The notes beneath the pieces were generated by a model. It was not told where the DNA came from and did not search any database. It saw only the letters and a program-made list of their open reading frames with translations. The position numbers were made by a program, and so were the translations under genes. A stretch of 64,000 nt of DNA from Tetradesmus obliquus (taxonomy: Eukaryota > Chlorophyta > Chlorophyceae > Sphaeropleales > Scenedesmaceae), in assembly GCA_030272155.1 (NCBI GenBank), contig CP126206.1:992001-1056000 (forward strand). Direction: 5' to 3'. Each line of letters begins with the position of its first letter. Position 1 is the first letter of the stretch. Of the stretch, positions 22,201 through 33,600 are shown piece by piece.

Positions 22201-22721
22201 AGTGTGAGCAGATATGTTGCATAGCGCAATCATGATTGCTGCCGCTGCTGCTGCTGCTGTTGCAGTCGCTGCTGCATCTCACCTGCTGCTGTGCTCCAGC
22301 AGAGCCTGCTGAACCTCTTTGTTGCCGTTGTCCGCCTCTGCCTGTGCTGCTTCGCTCTCAAGGAACTTACGGCATTTCAGCAGGTGGAGTTTGGCGCGCG
22401 TAATGTTAGTAGACACGCTCTCGTTGCAGTGGGTGCAGTGGGGCTTGCCCTGAACCTTCTTGATCCAGTCGCGAGCAAAGCTGGGGGCTGCACCCTTTTG
22501 CTTCTTGTTAGACGTTTCATCATCGTTGCCGAGTGCGTGCCGTGAACGCGCGAGTCCGACTCGGGCAGAGCTTGCAGTTTGAACTTGCCCGCCCGCTGGT
22601 TGTTGCTGCTGCTCAGCCATCTTTCACTATTACACGTTCCGCGTTTCACTTTTCAATTTCATTTCAGATTTCATGAAATTTCTTTCACGAGGATCCAAAA
22701 ACCTGAAATGGAACACCCCTG
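18662..22721 (-). mobile_element. hAT transposon copy B (full length, mirror of copy A)
   Basis: The exact mirror image of copy A (x to 37269-x). GTGCCATA stands on both sides (18654-18661 and 22722-22729), which looks like a normal 8-bp TSD. Because the whole flanking arm is also mirrored, B is better read as a duplicated copy of A, with its true TSD restored by the rearrangement, than as a separate insertion. Confidence 0.9.
19162..22620 (-). CDS. hAT transposase, copy B
   Basis: Mirror of copy A: exons 22620..22283, 22184..21797, 21634..21479, 21293..20932, 20760..20574, 20381..20137, 19936..19825, 19599..19162. The predicted 741-aa product is identical to that of copy A, with BED finger, both Asp residues, C-x2-H and the SERVFS Glu intact. 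The A and B transcripts converge on the 54-bp spacer, so read-through from either would give RNA able to fold into a very long hairpin. Confidence 0.9.
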
Positions 22722-23218
22722 GTGCCATATAGACTATGTGATTGCTAGCTCACCAACCTGAAAAAGAAATTATTACATCAGTCGACTTTGAGTTTGATGC
22801 TCATTGGTATACCCGCCTGATACTTTTCTCAGGGGCTGCACCGGTGCAGGTACCTGCGTTGCTCTTGCATTGCTGACATCTCTCCAGAGATCCAGCAGAT
22901 CAAACTGCTGCTTCTGTGCAGTCTAATATACGTCAAAACCTCCAAACATTGCAGGCAGCAGCAGCAGACGCGACAATGGGATGCACGAGAGCAGCTCCAG
23001 AGCCTTGAGTCTTGACGTGTTCACACAATTCAGTCAAACCACAGGTATACCAGGCCGCAGCCTGTCGGCTTGTATGGCTGCATACCACAGCAAGCCGATG
23101 ACATAGTAAGCGGTGACTGAGAGAAAGAGGGTATCATATGCATGACAGGGAAGCACACAATGCGCACACCCTGCATGCCTACCCAAACGGAAAATAAATG
23201 GCAGCCCTGCTTCACAGG

Positions 23219-25164
23219 AGCAAAGACAATGTGTGCGCAGCTGTTTGGGCAGCTGCTGGGCATGGTGGGAGGCGTGGAGGCGCATGAGGTGTCCTCATCG
23301 ATGATGCGATATCGCTACACACACACCCTTCCTTGAGTTATGCGGGCGTTGCGTGTGAACACACAACGCGAAGCTAGTCATTCATTCAGCCGCTGGGGTG
23401 CAGTCAATGACACTAGGTTACGCCGCAGGCGTTTTGCGCTGCTGTGACAATGGCCATGGCCTGGCCAGGCAGCGCAGCGCAGCTGGAGCAAGCTGGGGCA
23501 TGTGTGTGCCTGCAAGCAGGTGGCCAGTGTGCGCTGGCGCCCCATACACAGCAGCAATCAATCATTGCTGCTCACCGCTGACAGAACAGCATCTGCGCTG
23601 TGTGCGCAGCTGTTTGGGCAGCTGCTGGGAAAGGGAGGAGGCGTGGAGGCGCATGAGGTGTCCTCATCGCCATAAACGTCCCCTGCCTTTGCTTGCGCGG
23701 GTGTTGAGTGTGATCACACCACGCGTAGCACATTCGTTCATTCGGCTGCTGGGTTGCAGGCAATGGCGCCAGGTTGAGCCGCAGGTGTCTTGCGCTGCTG
23801 TGACGGTGGCCAGGCAGCGCAGCGCAGCCGGAGCAAGCTGGGGCATGTGTGTGCCTGCAAGCAGGTGGCCAGTGTGCGCTGGCGCCGCATGCACAGCAGC
23901 GGTCTGTCATTGCTGCTCACCGCTGGCAGAACAGCATCTGCGCTGTGTGCGCAGCTGTTTGGGCAGCTGCTGGGAAAGGGAGGAGGCGTGGAGGCGCATG
24001 AGGTGTCCTCATCGCCATAAACGCCCCATGCCTTTACGCGGGTGTTGAGTGTGATCACATCAGGCGTAGCACATTCATTCATTCAGCTGCTAAATGGCAG
24101 CAATGGCGCCAGGTTGAGCCGCAGGTGTCTCGCGCTGCTGTGACGGTGGCCAGGCAGCGCAGCGCAGCTGGAGCAAGCTGGGGCATGTGTGTGCCTGCAA
24201 GCAGGTGGCCAGTGTGCGCTGGCGCCCCATACACAGCAGCAATCAATCATTGCTGCTCACCGCTGACAGAACAGCATCTGCGCTGTGTGCGCAGCTGTTT
24301 GGGCAGCTGCTGGGAAAGGGAGGAGGCGTGGAGGCGCATGAGGTGTCCTCATCGCCATAAACGTCCCCTGCCTTTGCTTGCGCGGGTGTTGAGTGTGATC
24401 ACACCACGCGTAGCACATTCGTTCATTCGGCTGCTGGGTTGCCGGCAATGGCGCCAGGTTGAGCCGCAGGTGTCTTGCGCTGCTGTGACGGTGGCCAGGC
24501 AGCGCAGCGCAGCTGGAGCAAGCTGGGGCATGTGTGTGCCTGCAAGCAGGTGGCCAGTGTGCGCTGGCGCCCCATACACAGCAGCAATCAATCATTGCTG
24601 CTCACCGCTGACAGAACAGCATCTGCGCTGTGTGCGCAGCTGTTTGGGCAGCTGCTGGGAAAGGGAGGAGGCGTGGAGGCGCATGAGGTGTCCTCATCGC
24701 CATAAACGTCCCCTGCCTTTGCTTGCGCGGGTGTTGAGTGTGATCACACCACGCGTAGCACATTCGTTCATTCGGCTGCTGGGTTGCAGGCAATGGCGCC
24801 AGGTTGAGCCGCAGGTGTCTTGCGCTGCTGTGACGGTGGCCAGGCAGCGCAGCGCAGCCGGAGCAAGCTGGGGCATGTGTGTGCCTGCAAGCAGGTGGCC
24901 AGTGTGCGCTGGCGCCCCATACACAGCAGCTATCAGTCATTGCTGCTCACCGCTGACAGAACAGCATCTGCACTGTGTGCGCAGCTGTTTGGGCAGCTGC
25001 TGGGAAAGGAAGGAGGCGTGGAGGCGCATGAGGTGTCCTCATCGCCATAAATGCCCCATGCCTTTACGCGGGTGTTGAGTGTGATTACATCAGGCGTAGC
25101 ACATTCATTCATTCAGCTGCTAAATGGCAGCAATGGCGCCAGGTTGAGCCGCAGCCTGCGGCAC
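23219..25164. repeat. 345-bp tandem repeat array, mirrored copy
   Basis: Inverted duplicate of 12105-14050 with the same unit spacings. Long frames across it, including a 317-codon one at 24125-25078, result from the period being divisible by three and are not called as genes. Confidence 0.85.
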
Positions 25165-25683
25165 AGTGTCTTGCGCTTCTGTGCAGCCCTGTGTTTGTGT
25201 GTGCGCGTGTTTGGGTGTGTTACAAGGTAGAAGTTCTACGCATATTTGATGTAAAATGCATGGAAGGGCAAGCGCACGTGTATGAAAGAATGAATGAATG
25301 AATGAATGAAGCTGTCTGGCTTGCACTCGCAGTGCTTCACCACAGCAGTTGATCTGTGCTGCTGGCAGCTGGTGCAGCCAAGGAAGCCGCATGTGCAGCG
25401 CTGAGTGCTGCGTCCGGCCTGTTCCTGCAAGCGCATTTGCGGCTAATGTGGCAGCAGTTTTGATGCTGACATGAATGTGCTCTGCGCCACCTTGAGGCTC
25501 ATGCCTTGTTGTCTAACAGGCACAGCGCAGCGCCGCGGCATCAAGAGAATGTGTGCGCAAGCGGGCGCTGCGCATGCCATGCTGCGGCAGCTGTCTGGCT
25601 TGCACTCGCAGTGCTTCACCACAGCAGTTGATCTGTGCTGCTGGCAGCTGGTGCAGCCAAGGAAGCCGCATGTGCAGCGCTGA

Positions 25684-25723
25684 AGGAAGCCGCATGTGCA
25701 GCCGCATGTGCAGCCGCATGTGC
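25684..25723. other. rearrangement junction with a GCCGCATGTGCA ladder
   Basis: Between the end of the right arm and the hAT remnant, the last satellite bases (GGAAGCCGCATGTGCA) are repeated and followed by further direct copies of the 12-mer GCCGCATGTGCA. The join to hAT sequence at 25724 shares AGC. Short stuttered copies at a breakpoint suit template slippage or switching during replicative repair. Confidence 0.75.
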
Positions 25724-25808
25724 AGCCCAGATCGATTGAAATTTGAAATGAAATTTCAGTGAAATTACTGAAACAACTAAAAGTGAAATCTGTAACGGCA
25801 CACCCCTG
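25724..25808 (+). mobile_element. 85-bp 3'-end remnant of a hAT element
   Basis: Identical to 18523-18607, the last 85 bp of copy A including the terminal CACCCCTG. It is followed by TATGGCAC, the TSD partner of the left flank of copy A. It therefore represents the original 3' end of A, left behind on the distal side of the breakpoint. Confidence 0.9.
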
Positions 25809-25862
25809 TATGGCACTGCTGGCCCAGATGTTATGTAACAGCTGCAGCTGTGTCGTTCAAAC
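25809..25862. other. 54-bp inter-transposon spacer (original orientation)
   Basis: Begins TATGGCAC (TSD of A) and ends GTTCAAAC (TSD of C), with 38 bp between. It is the reverse complement of 18608-18661. Its flanks are consistent with this being the ancestral arrangement. Confidence 0.9.
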
Positions 25863-26187
25863 CAGGGGTGTGCCGTTACAGATTTCACTTTTAGTTGTTT
25901 CAGTAATTTCACTGAAATTTCATTTCAAATTTCAATCGATCTGGGCTCCACTGCGCGAAGTGAAATGACAGCGAAATGGGCTTTTGGAGAGCGAGGAACG
26001 CGTTGGCTCACGCAAGGATATATCAGAAATAGTCGATTAGCATTACAATATATCTTTTAGGGGTTACAGCATAGCAGAGGCCCCTGGAACCCATGCAAAG
26101 CAACCTACTGCAGTGAACTGCAAGGCGCTCCCTGCAGCTTGCTGCCACGTGGGGGGCAGGAGGGCGCTCCTGTCAAGACCAACTCAC

Positions 26188-26219
<32 letters not shown>

Positions 26220-26386
26220 ACTTATGCCAACAATAACTGTACACATCACCGGTTAGTACAAGCAAGCATGAACATATGCAAAACAAAGCCACATTCCCAG
26301 CTCAGTGCCACTCTGCTGCTGCTCATCTTGTGTCATGATCCAGGTAGCATGCTGCGCTACCCCTGCTGCTGCTCCTCCCCCTCTCC

Positions 26387-26417
<31 letters not shown>

Positions 26418-29400
26418 TCGTCTTCTATGATGCTGTCCAGCCACTCCTGGTACTTTGCGAAGTCCTCTGCATCGCGCACTGCACCATCGCGGCTGAGGGC
26501 CTTGCTGTTGAAGTAAATGAACAGCAGCTTGCGCACGCGTGTGCTCGTCATGCGGCTGCGGCTGCAGTCCCACACACGGCCCACAGCGCTGAAGACGCGC
26601 TCGCTGGTGGCGCTGGCAGGAGGGATGAACAGCAGCATGCGCGCCACTTTTGACAGCTCAGCACAGCTGTGGCTGATGTCCTTCCAGAACATCACAGGCG
26701 ACACTGTCAGGCCGCCGCCCGTGAGCGTGGCAGCCACTGCTGTTGCCTTCGCCCCTATCTTGTCTGGATCATTTTTGTACAGCATCAGCTGCGCCTGCAT
26801 GCGACATTGAACAACACCACAGAGACAGACACTTGACGCATCTGCAATGCAGCGATGCACGAAGTTCAGCAAGAAGATCGCTCAATGTGAACAAGCCACG
26901 ACACGTTCCCTGCCACAAACACTGCAGCATGATGCAACGAAGGCTGCATCACCCACATTCTGACAGATAGAAGTTGAATGTGCAACGCTGGGCATGTTGT
27001 ACTGCGCGTTGCCACCTACCGTCGCCTTTATCTGACCCTCCTGCCCAAACATGCGTCCTGCCAGCTTCTCAATGAAGGCCTCCCCGCGCGTAAGGTCTTC
27101 GGGTGGCATGCTGTCAATCTTGTGCTTGTACCTGCATGCAGGACAAGCACACCTAGATGCTGATCATGTGGTTATGTGCAGCTGCAACAAACTGTTTGTG
27201 ACTAGCCTTGCTACATGTGTGCAAATCATGAATGTACCTGTGCAACAACAAACTGCTGCTACTACTGTTGCTGAAGCTGCATTTCAGAAGCCACATGTTC
27301 ACTCTGGCCTGCATGTGATCACCATACACACCTGGGGTCCAGGATCGCTGCTGCTACCACCATGTCCGTGCACGCCTGCTTTGTGCGCTGCTCCCAGGCC
27401 TCATCGAAGCCGCTGTTGACAAAGTCAAGCGCCAGCAGCTGAGTCTGCACAGGCGTGTCGTCATCCTCCAGCACGTGCACGAGGCTGCCTTGCACAGCCT
27501 TGATCTTCTTCACGTGCTTGTTGAGCACCTGCAGTGTGTAGTAGGCGTCAGACAGCTTGGCAGTGTCCCCTTCAACCTGCAGGGTAGCAGCACACATTGG
27601 ACATAGCAGCATACTTTGCAATGTTAAGCAGCATACTTTGCAATGTTAAGGATTGTTTTCTACGTCATTGCATGCTGTGCTGTGCAACTGTGCATGCTGA
27701 AAAATTGCGCCAGTGCTACACCCAAGAGCACAGTGCGGCTATGTTGTTGTGTTCAGCGCACACCTCACCTCTTTGATGGCTGACTGGAAGGGGGCCAGGG
27801 TGTCCACAGCCCATTTCGTATCACTGAACAGGGTGGAGCTGGTGTCATTTATGAGCCCCTTGATCTTGACCGCTGCTGCCTTGTCTGCTGCCTTGCTCTG
27901 CTTTTGGATGTATGCGTCGTACTCAGCGCTGCCGACAGTGGCTCGCAGCACCTTCCTGTGAGAATGCAGCACAGGCAGCGCATGTAGCTTGAGGGCATGG
28001 CCTTGCAGCACATTGTGTCATCTGACTGCTGCAGCCCACACGCTTGCCGTAAAACACATGCAGCCAGCACAGCAGCACACCCAGCAAGCTGCACTCATAA
28101 GACTTAAAGCACTGCTGCCAACTCACTCGTTGCGCTCCACTGATTCCATGGCTAGCACGTTGCTGCCAAAGCGTGTTGCGCCAGCCTTGATGAGCGCTGT
28201 GCCGTGCAGCTCCTTCTTCTTCTCGTCATAGATGGCGCGGGGAGCGCAGTGGCCTGTCACGTACTGAACCACCTCCTTTGCCTTGGAGATGACGCTGGCC
28301 AGGGACTCGTTCTTGGCAAAGTCCTTGAGGCCGTTGCTGATCAGGTGCTGCAGGCAGTTGACGCTGCCGACGTAGTTGCCCAGCATCTCCTTCAGGCTGT
28401 CGCCAGCCTTCATCATGTTGCTGCCCCAATCAGTGACAAAGCTGACCGTCTTCTCCTTGAGCTGCCAATCACCCAGCACACCCTCCACCTGCGGCATTGC
28501 AGGTGATGCAGCAGCAAAGTTGTGTTTGCCAACACTGGTAGATCATTGCAGCTGAAACTCAGCAATGTCAAAACCTGCAGAAGCTTGGATGCACTTTGTG
28601 GGTCAGCAAGCGTACAACTTCAGCACAGCCACAATCTAGCACTGCTGGCAACTGCATTGCACAGAACACCCACCTGGGTGGCAATGTAGTTGCCAGTGTG
28701 GCTGTCAGCACCAGTGAACACCATGTCCAGGAACACGCTGGTGCCATTGGCCATGGCGTTCACGTTCAGCACATGCGCGCCAGCATTGTGCTCGCTGGAC
28801 CAGGCGTCAGAGCTGGTGGCCACAAAATCCTGCACGCAACCACAAACTGTTTGTGCAAGATGTTGCTGTGCAGGAATGCGCTGCTGCATATGGACAGGGG
28901 CGCATGGACTGCCGCTGTCAGCCCCGACGGTGATCGCACACTGCTGAGCTGGCAACAGCATATCAATGTTTGGATCCCTACAGACAATCACCTGCTTGTC
29001 CAGGAACTGCTGCACCTCCTTTCGAGTCATGCCATAGACCTTGTCCAGCATCGTGGTTGCCAGGGCCTTGCGGCCAATCAGCTTGCCCTGCATCCAGGGT
29101 GCCACCCCGTAGATGAACTTCAGGAAGTCCGGGTGCTCAACGATGGTCATGGGCAGGTTGCAGCAGTAAATGGCTGTGGCCAGGAGGGTGTTGGCCTCCT
29201 CAAAGTCCTCCTTGGTGAACTTGGGCCACTTTTTGACGAAGGGCACCCCACCACCGTCCCCGCTGCCGCTGCCGCTGCCGCTGCCGCTGCCGCTGCCGCT
29301 GCCGCTGCCGCTGCCAGCACTGCTACCAGCACCGCTGCTGCTGCCACCTTTTAGCAGGCCAGTGAGTGTCGCCTGCCGGCCAAGCCTGCAAGGACACTTG

Positions 29401-29922
29401 GAGTGTGAGCAGATATGTTGCATAGCGCAATCATGATTGCTGCCGCTGCTGCTGCTGCTGTTGCAGTCGCTGCTGCATCTCACCTGCTGCTGTGCTCCAG
29501 CAGAGCCTGCTGAACCTCTTTGTTGCCGTTGTCCGCCTCTGCCTGTGCTGCTTCGCTCTCAAGGAACTTACGGCATTTCAGCAGGTGGAGTTTGGCGCGC
29601 GTAATGTTAGTAGACACGCTCTCGTTGCAGTGGGTGCAGTGGGGCTTGCCCTGAACCTTCTTGATCCAGTCGCGAGCAAAGCTGGGGGCTGCACCCTTTT
29701 GCTTCTTGTTAGACGTTTCATCATCGTTGCCGAGTGCGTGCCGTGAACGCGCGAGTCCGACTCGGGCAGAGCTTGCAGTTTGAACTTGCCCGCCCGCTGG
29801 TTGTTGCTGCTGCTCAGCCATCTTTCACTATTACACGTTCCGCGTTTCACTTTTCAATTTCATTTCAGATTTCATGAAATTTCTTTCACGAGGATCCAAA
29901 AACCTGAAATGGAACACCCCTG
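25863..29922 (-). mobile_element. hAT transposon copy C (full length, 4,060 bp)
   Basis: Same ends as A and B, with a perfect 8-bp TSD GTTCAAAC on both sides (25855-25862 and 29923-29930). It differs from A/B by a 6-bp shorter (CAT)n run near the 3' end, a 6-bp longer Gly-Ser coding repeat and at least one substitution in intron 5 (Ala to Val when translated on the opposite strand). It is an independent insertion of the same young family. Confidence 0.93.
26357..29821 (-). CDS. hAT transposase, copy C
   Basis: Exons 29821..29484, 29385..28992, 28829..28674, 28488..28127, 27955..27769, 27576..27332, 27131..27020, 26794..26357, giving 743 aa. It equals copy A except for one extra Gly-Ser pair in the linker after the BED finger. 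The BED finger, both Asp residues, C-x2-H and the SERVFS Glu are all present. Its start codon is 217 bp from, and divergent to, the start of the gene at 30038. Confidence 0.92.
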
Positions 29923-30037
29923 GTTCAAACCACAGATCAAGATGACAAGTGATTCATCACTAACTTCGACCAAGGCGCTCGACGCTTTGCGCTCCCGTGT
30001 TATGCTTTGTAGATGGGTTTGAAATGATCGGCTGAAC

Positions 30038-30569
30038 ATGGCAGCAACTCATGATGATCACTTGGACGCCATTGTGTTTGACATCGACGGCCACAAGCTT
30101 CTAAAAATCGCATGGGTCTATGAAGAGAACGATGGCCTAGACACAGTTGATGAGGAGGTGTGGGGCGAGATTAAGAAGGCAACACGCGCAGCAAGCGAGG
30201 ACGACCTCCAGATCATCACAGCCAAGGGGGCGATACCCCTGCGCAGATGCCTGCAGAAGGCGCTGCAGGGCAACGCAGCAGTAGTTTCCACAATAGACGA
30301 TGGGCAGCTGATGCTCAAGGTGGAGGTGCTAGGCAAGGTGGCAGGCAAGGGGAGGGCCACAGGTAAAGCAGCTGGATGTGCAGGCAGGATGCCTGAGGCA
30401 GCTGCACCAGTTACCCAAGCTCAACGCCCCAAGCAGCAGCACAGTACCACGCACATCCATGTTCATATGTCACCTAAGCTGGTGCTATGCACTGCAGGTG
30501 CCAGCAGGGCCAGGAGCACAGGCAGGAGTATGGCCAGGCAGGCCAGCAGCAGCAGCGCAGCAGCAACGT

Positions 30570-30622
<53 letters not shown>

Positions 30623-33600
30623 CCAGGAGCCGCAGAAAGACCAGCGGCTGAGGACAAGTCAAGCAAGCTGCTTTCAAGAGTGTTTGTCATGTGGCCGAAG
30701 CACACACAGACTGTGCTGGTACGAACATGCACATACACAGCTCTGGATATGGCACACTATGTTCGGTCACAGAACAGTTAGAGCAAATGCATATGCGCGT
30801 GCTTCCCAGCTCAAAGCGCGCATGCTGCAGCACTCAGCAGCTTCAAGCAACAGCACCTGCAAACAACAGCAACTGCAAGAGCTGTGTCGTTGTTGCGCTT
30901 CACCTCGCGCAGTATGCTGCTTTTGCCCGCAGCAATTATGCATGCACTGTATGCATACGTGCAGTGACGCTGTGTTGTGCGTGTGCAGGCGTTCATGACC
31001 ACAAGCGACGGCAACCCAGATCTGGATGACATGGGCAACCCCAAGGTGGACCACAAGAACAGCTGCTACAAGGGGCAGTGCATCAAGGTGTCCGAGAAGG
31101 ACCTGGTGTGGGAGCCGCTGCGCCTGGCCATTGTCCAGGTGATGGAGGACGTGTTCGGCGTGAGCACCCAAGATGCTGCAGAGAAGATCAGAAAGTGAGT
31201 GGCAGCATGCTTTCCAGAGGAAGGCCATTGTTTTACAGTTGTCCTTCTATAGCTTTGCAGCTCTTGCATCAGTCAAAGTCTTGTGATCAGATGCACAAGT
31301 GCACCAGAGAGCAAGGAGGGGCGGGTTCTGACTTAGAGGCTGCGACCGTTTTTGTAGCCGATGACCACACAACGTTGCACTTGAGAACTTGCAATCACCA
31401 AGAAAAAATGTCGGATGCTACAGTTGCTGCCACCTCCCTTGCTGCCGCAGGAAAGCCTCCCAGCAGGCCAAGACCATTGAGCACGCCCATGCAGCGGCTG
31501 ATGCTGCCAAGACAGCAGCTATTGCGGAGATGTTGAGGGCAGCAGAACATGGCAGCATGGGCGCAGAGGCAGCAGACGAGATCAGCGAAGCAGTGGAGGC
31601 AGCAGTGGCTGCTGCAGTGCCAGCCACCGTCACAAAGCGCAAAGATCTCGCGGCAGCTGAAGCAGCAGCAGATGCCTGGAAAGAGAGCTTCTGGGAGCTG
31701 TACGAGCAGCGACACGAGCAGCCTGCGCCACTGCAAGAGCAGCTGCTGCCGTTCGCAAAGCTCGCGGACAAGGCAGCTGAGCGGCGCGCAGCGACAGCAC
31801 AGGGTGCCACAGATGAGGAGTTCGCACGCGCCCTGGGCGAGACTGCAGAGCTGGCCAGCCAACAGCCTGCACCTGGCAGCCTGGTCGCCCGCTGGTTCCC
31901 AGATCAGGTGAAATGACAAACACATTGTCAAGACAGCAGCATTTTGGAAGTGTCTTTAGCTCTGTGATGGTGAAGTGCTTTCGTAATAGCATCTGCTGGT
32001 GTATGAAGTGCAAGTGCTGGTTGGCAAGATGCACTGAAAGTATTTCAAATATCAACCACAATCAGGGCACATAAGCGTATCGTGCTCTACCTCATGTATG
32101 ATCTATCTTGCTGCACCGCTGCAGGCTCTGGGCGGCGCTGCAGATGTTCCAAGGCACAGCGCTGGAGCAGCAAAAGCAGGGCACGAAAAGGTGGGCTACA
32201 CAGTTGTGCAGAGTCATGCAAGGCAGCATGGGTGGTGTGTGCCAAAGGCGCCACACATTCAACGTTGCTCTGACAGCAGCAACAGCGGCAACAGCGAAAG
32301 CAGCTAACAAACATGCTTGATGCTATTGTTTCTTGTGTGAGATGTGTCTGGCTGATACCGGCAGCAAGATATAATCTGCCACAGCGCAAGCTTAAGGCTC
32401 AGCAAGCTTATTGACTGTTGATGTGCACAGCTGCTGAGCTTGCTCTTCTGCTTGTGTTTTTGTCTGCATGTGGCACGCGTTCATTTTTTGCTGTGTACCT
32501 ACAGACAGCAGACACAGCTGCTGGCGGCACCGCAGGAGCGGAGCAGCACCGGGTGAGTGACACCATCCTTCTGCTGCAGTGACGGCCTATGCAATGATAC
32601 ATCTTCCTGCAAACTGCAGCAGCACAATCACAACTGCAATCGTATATTTCGACAGGCGGTAAGAAGTGGTGTTTTTTTCGGTTGGAACCAGCATGAATGT
32701 TGGGGGCATTAGTACAGCAACAGTGCAGAATGCAGCAACAACATCATCAGCTGCTGTGCATTCCATATGAAAACTTCAGAAAAATGCTGATGCTTGATTT
32801 GCACTCGTTTGTTTTGTTGTTACCACACCAATGCAGGCACCCTCACAGTCCTCAGCAGCTGCTGCGCAGCGGCAATGTACAGTTGCCAGCGCAGCTGCAG
32901 CAGTTGAGCCAGCAGCAACGCCTGCAGGGGCAGCAGCAGCAGCAGCATGATGAGACGCAGAGCCTCGACAGCGCTGTGGCTGCTGGGGTAGGCAGCCACG
33001 CCTCCAGCACAGCACCCAGCAGGCGTGCTGTGCATGACCAGCACCCACGGTCTGCAGCTGCACCTGCCGCAGCTAGTGCAGCTGGTGCTGGCAAGGGCTC
33101 ACATGGCGGTGCTGCTTGGAAGAACCTGAACAAGCTGCTAGGCGCGCATCACGTGCCTCCAGAGTTGGTGCAGGAGATTGGACTGGCCAGGGTGAGCTGT
33201 CTGGTGACACTTGATTCAGCATGCTGCTTTTGAAATTTCTAATCTTTTCTTTCTCTGGTGTGTTGTCCAGGTTTCCTGTGAGTCTGCTGAGAGCACCAAA
33301 ACAGGCGCAGTCACCTTTGTCTCTTCAACTTGAAATTCCCACACGGCGCATGCAGCTACATGGTGGTTTGGAACATATGACACTGCTCTGGTAAGTCATT
33401 GCGTCCTGACTGCAAAGGATAGGCGTGACAACGATCGATGGCAGCCAAATGACCACGCGTTGCAATATCAACACTGCACACTTACTGTTGCTGTACAGGT
33501 CCAAGTTTTACATAGCGTCTCTGACAGACATGCATACACTGCCATCAGTGCTGCTGCAACTGTTGTCCCGCTGCACTTGCAGGAACACATGTCAAGTGCA

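Larger units (their letters stand above)
18662..25683. repeat. right arm of the 7-kb palindrome
   Basis: Reverse complement of 11586-18607. In mirror order it holds hAT copy B (18662-22721), unremarkable DNA (22730-23210), the 345-bp satellite (about 23219-25164), the (ATTC)n run (25282-25310) and about 1.3 units of the 279-bp repeat (25311-25683). The match stops at 25683. Confidence 0.9.

Noticed and set aside
18654-22729. Copy B as an independent hAT insertion because of its perfect GTGCCATA duplication
   Set aside because: The mirror symmetry continues for 3 kb beyond the element into satellites, so B and its flanks are a duplicate of copy A and its flank.
24125-25078. 317-codon open frame on the plus strand (and relatives in the left arm)
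   Set aside because: It spans the 345-bp satellite, whose period is divisible by three, so frames stay open; it is repetitive, without motifs, and antisense equivalents are equally open.
33331-33333. In-frame TGA suggesting a selenocysteine codon or pseudogene in the 30038 gene
   Set aside because: Using the acceptor at 33355 gives an intron from 33192 and keeps phase, so the TGA falls in an intron.
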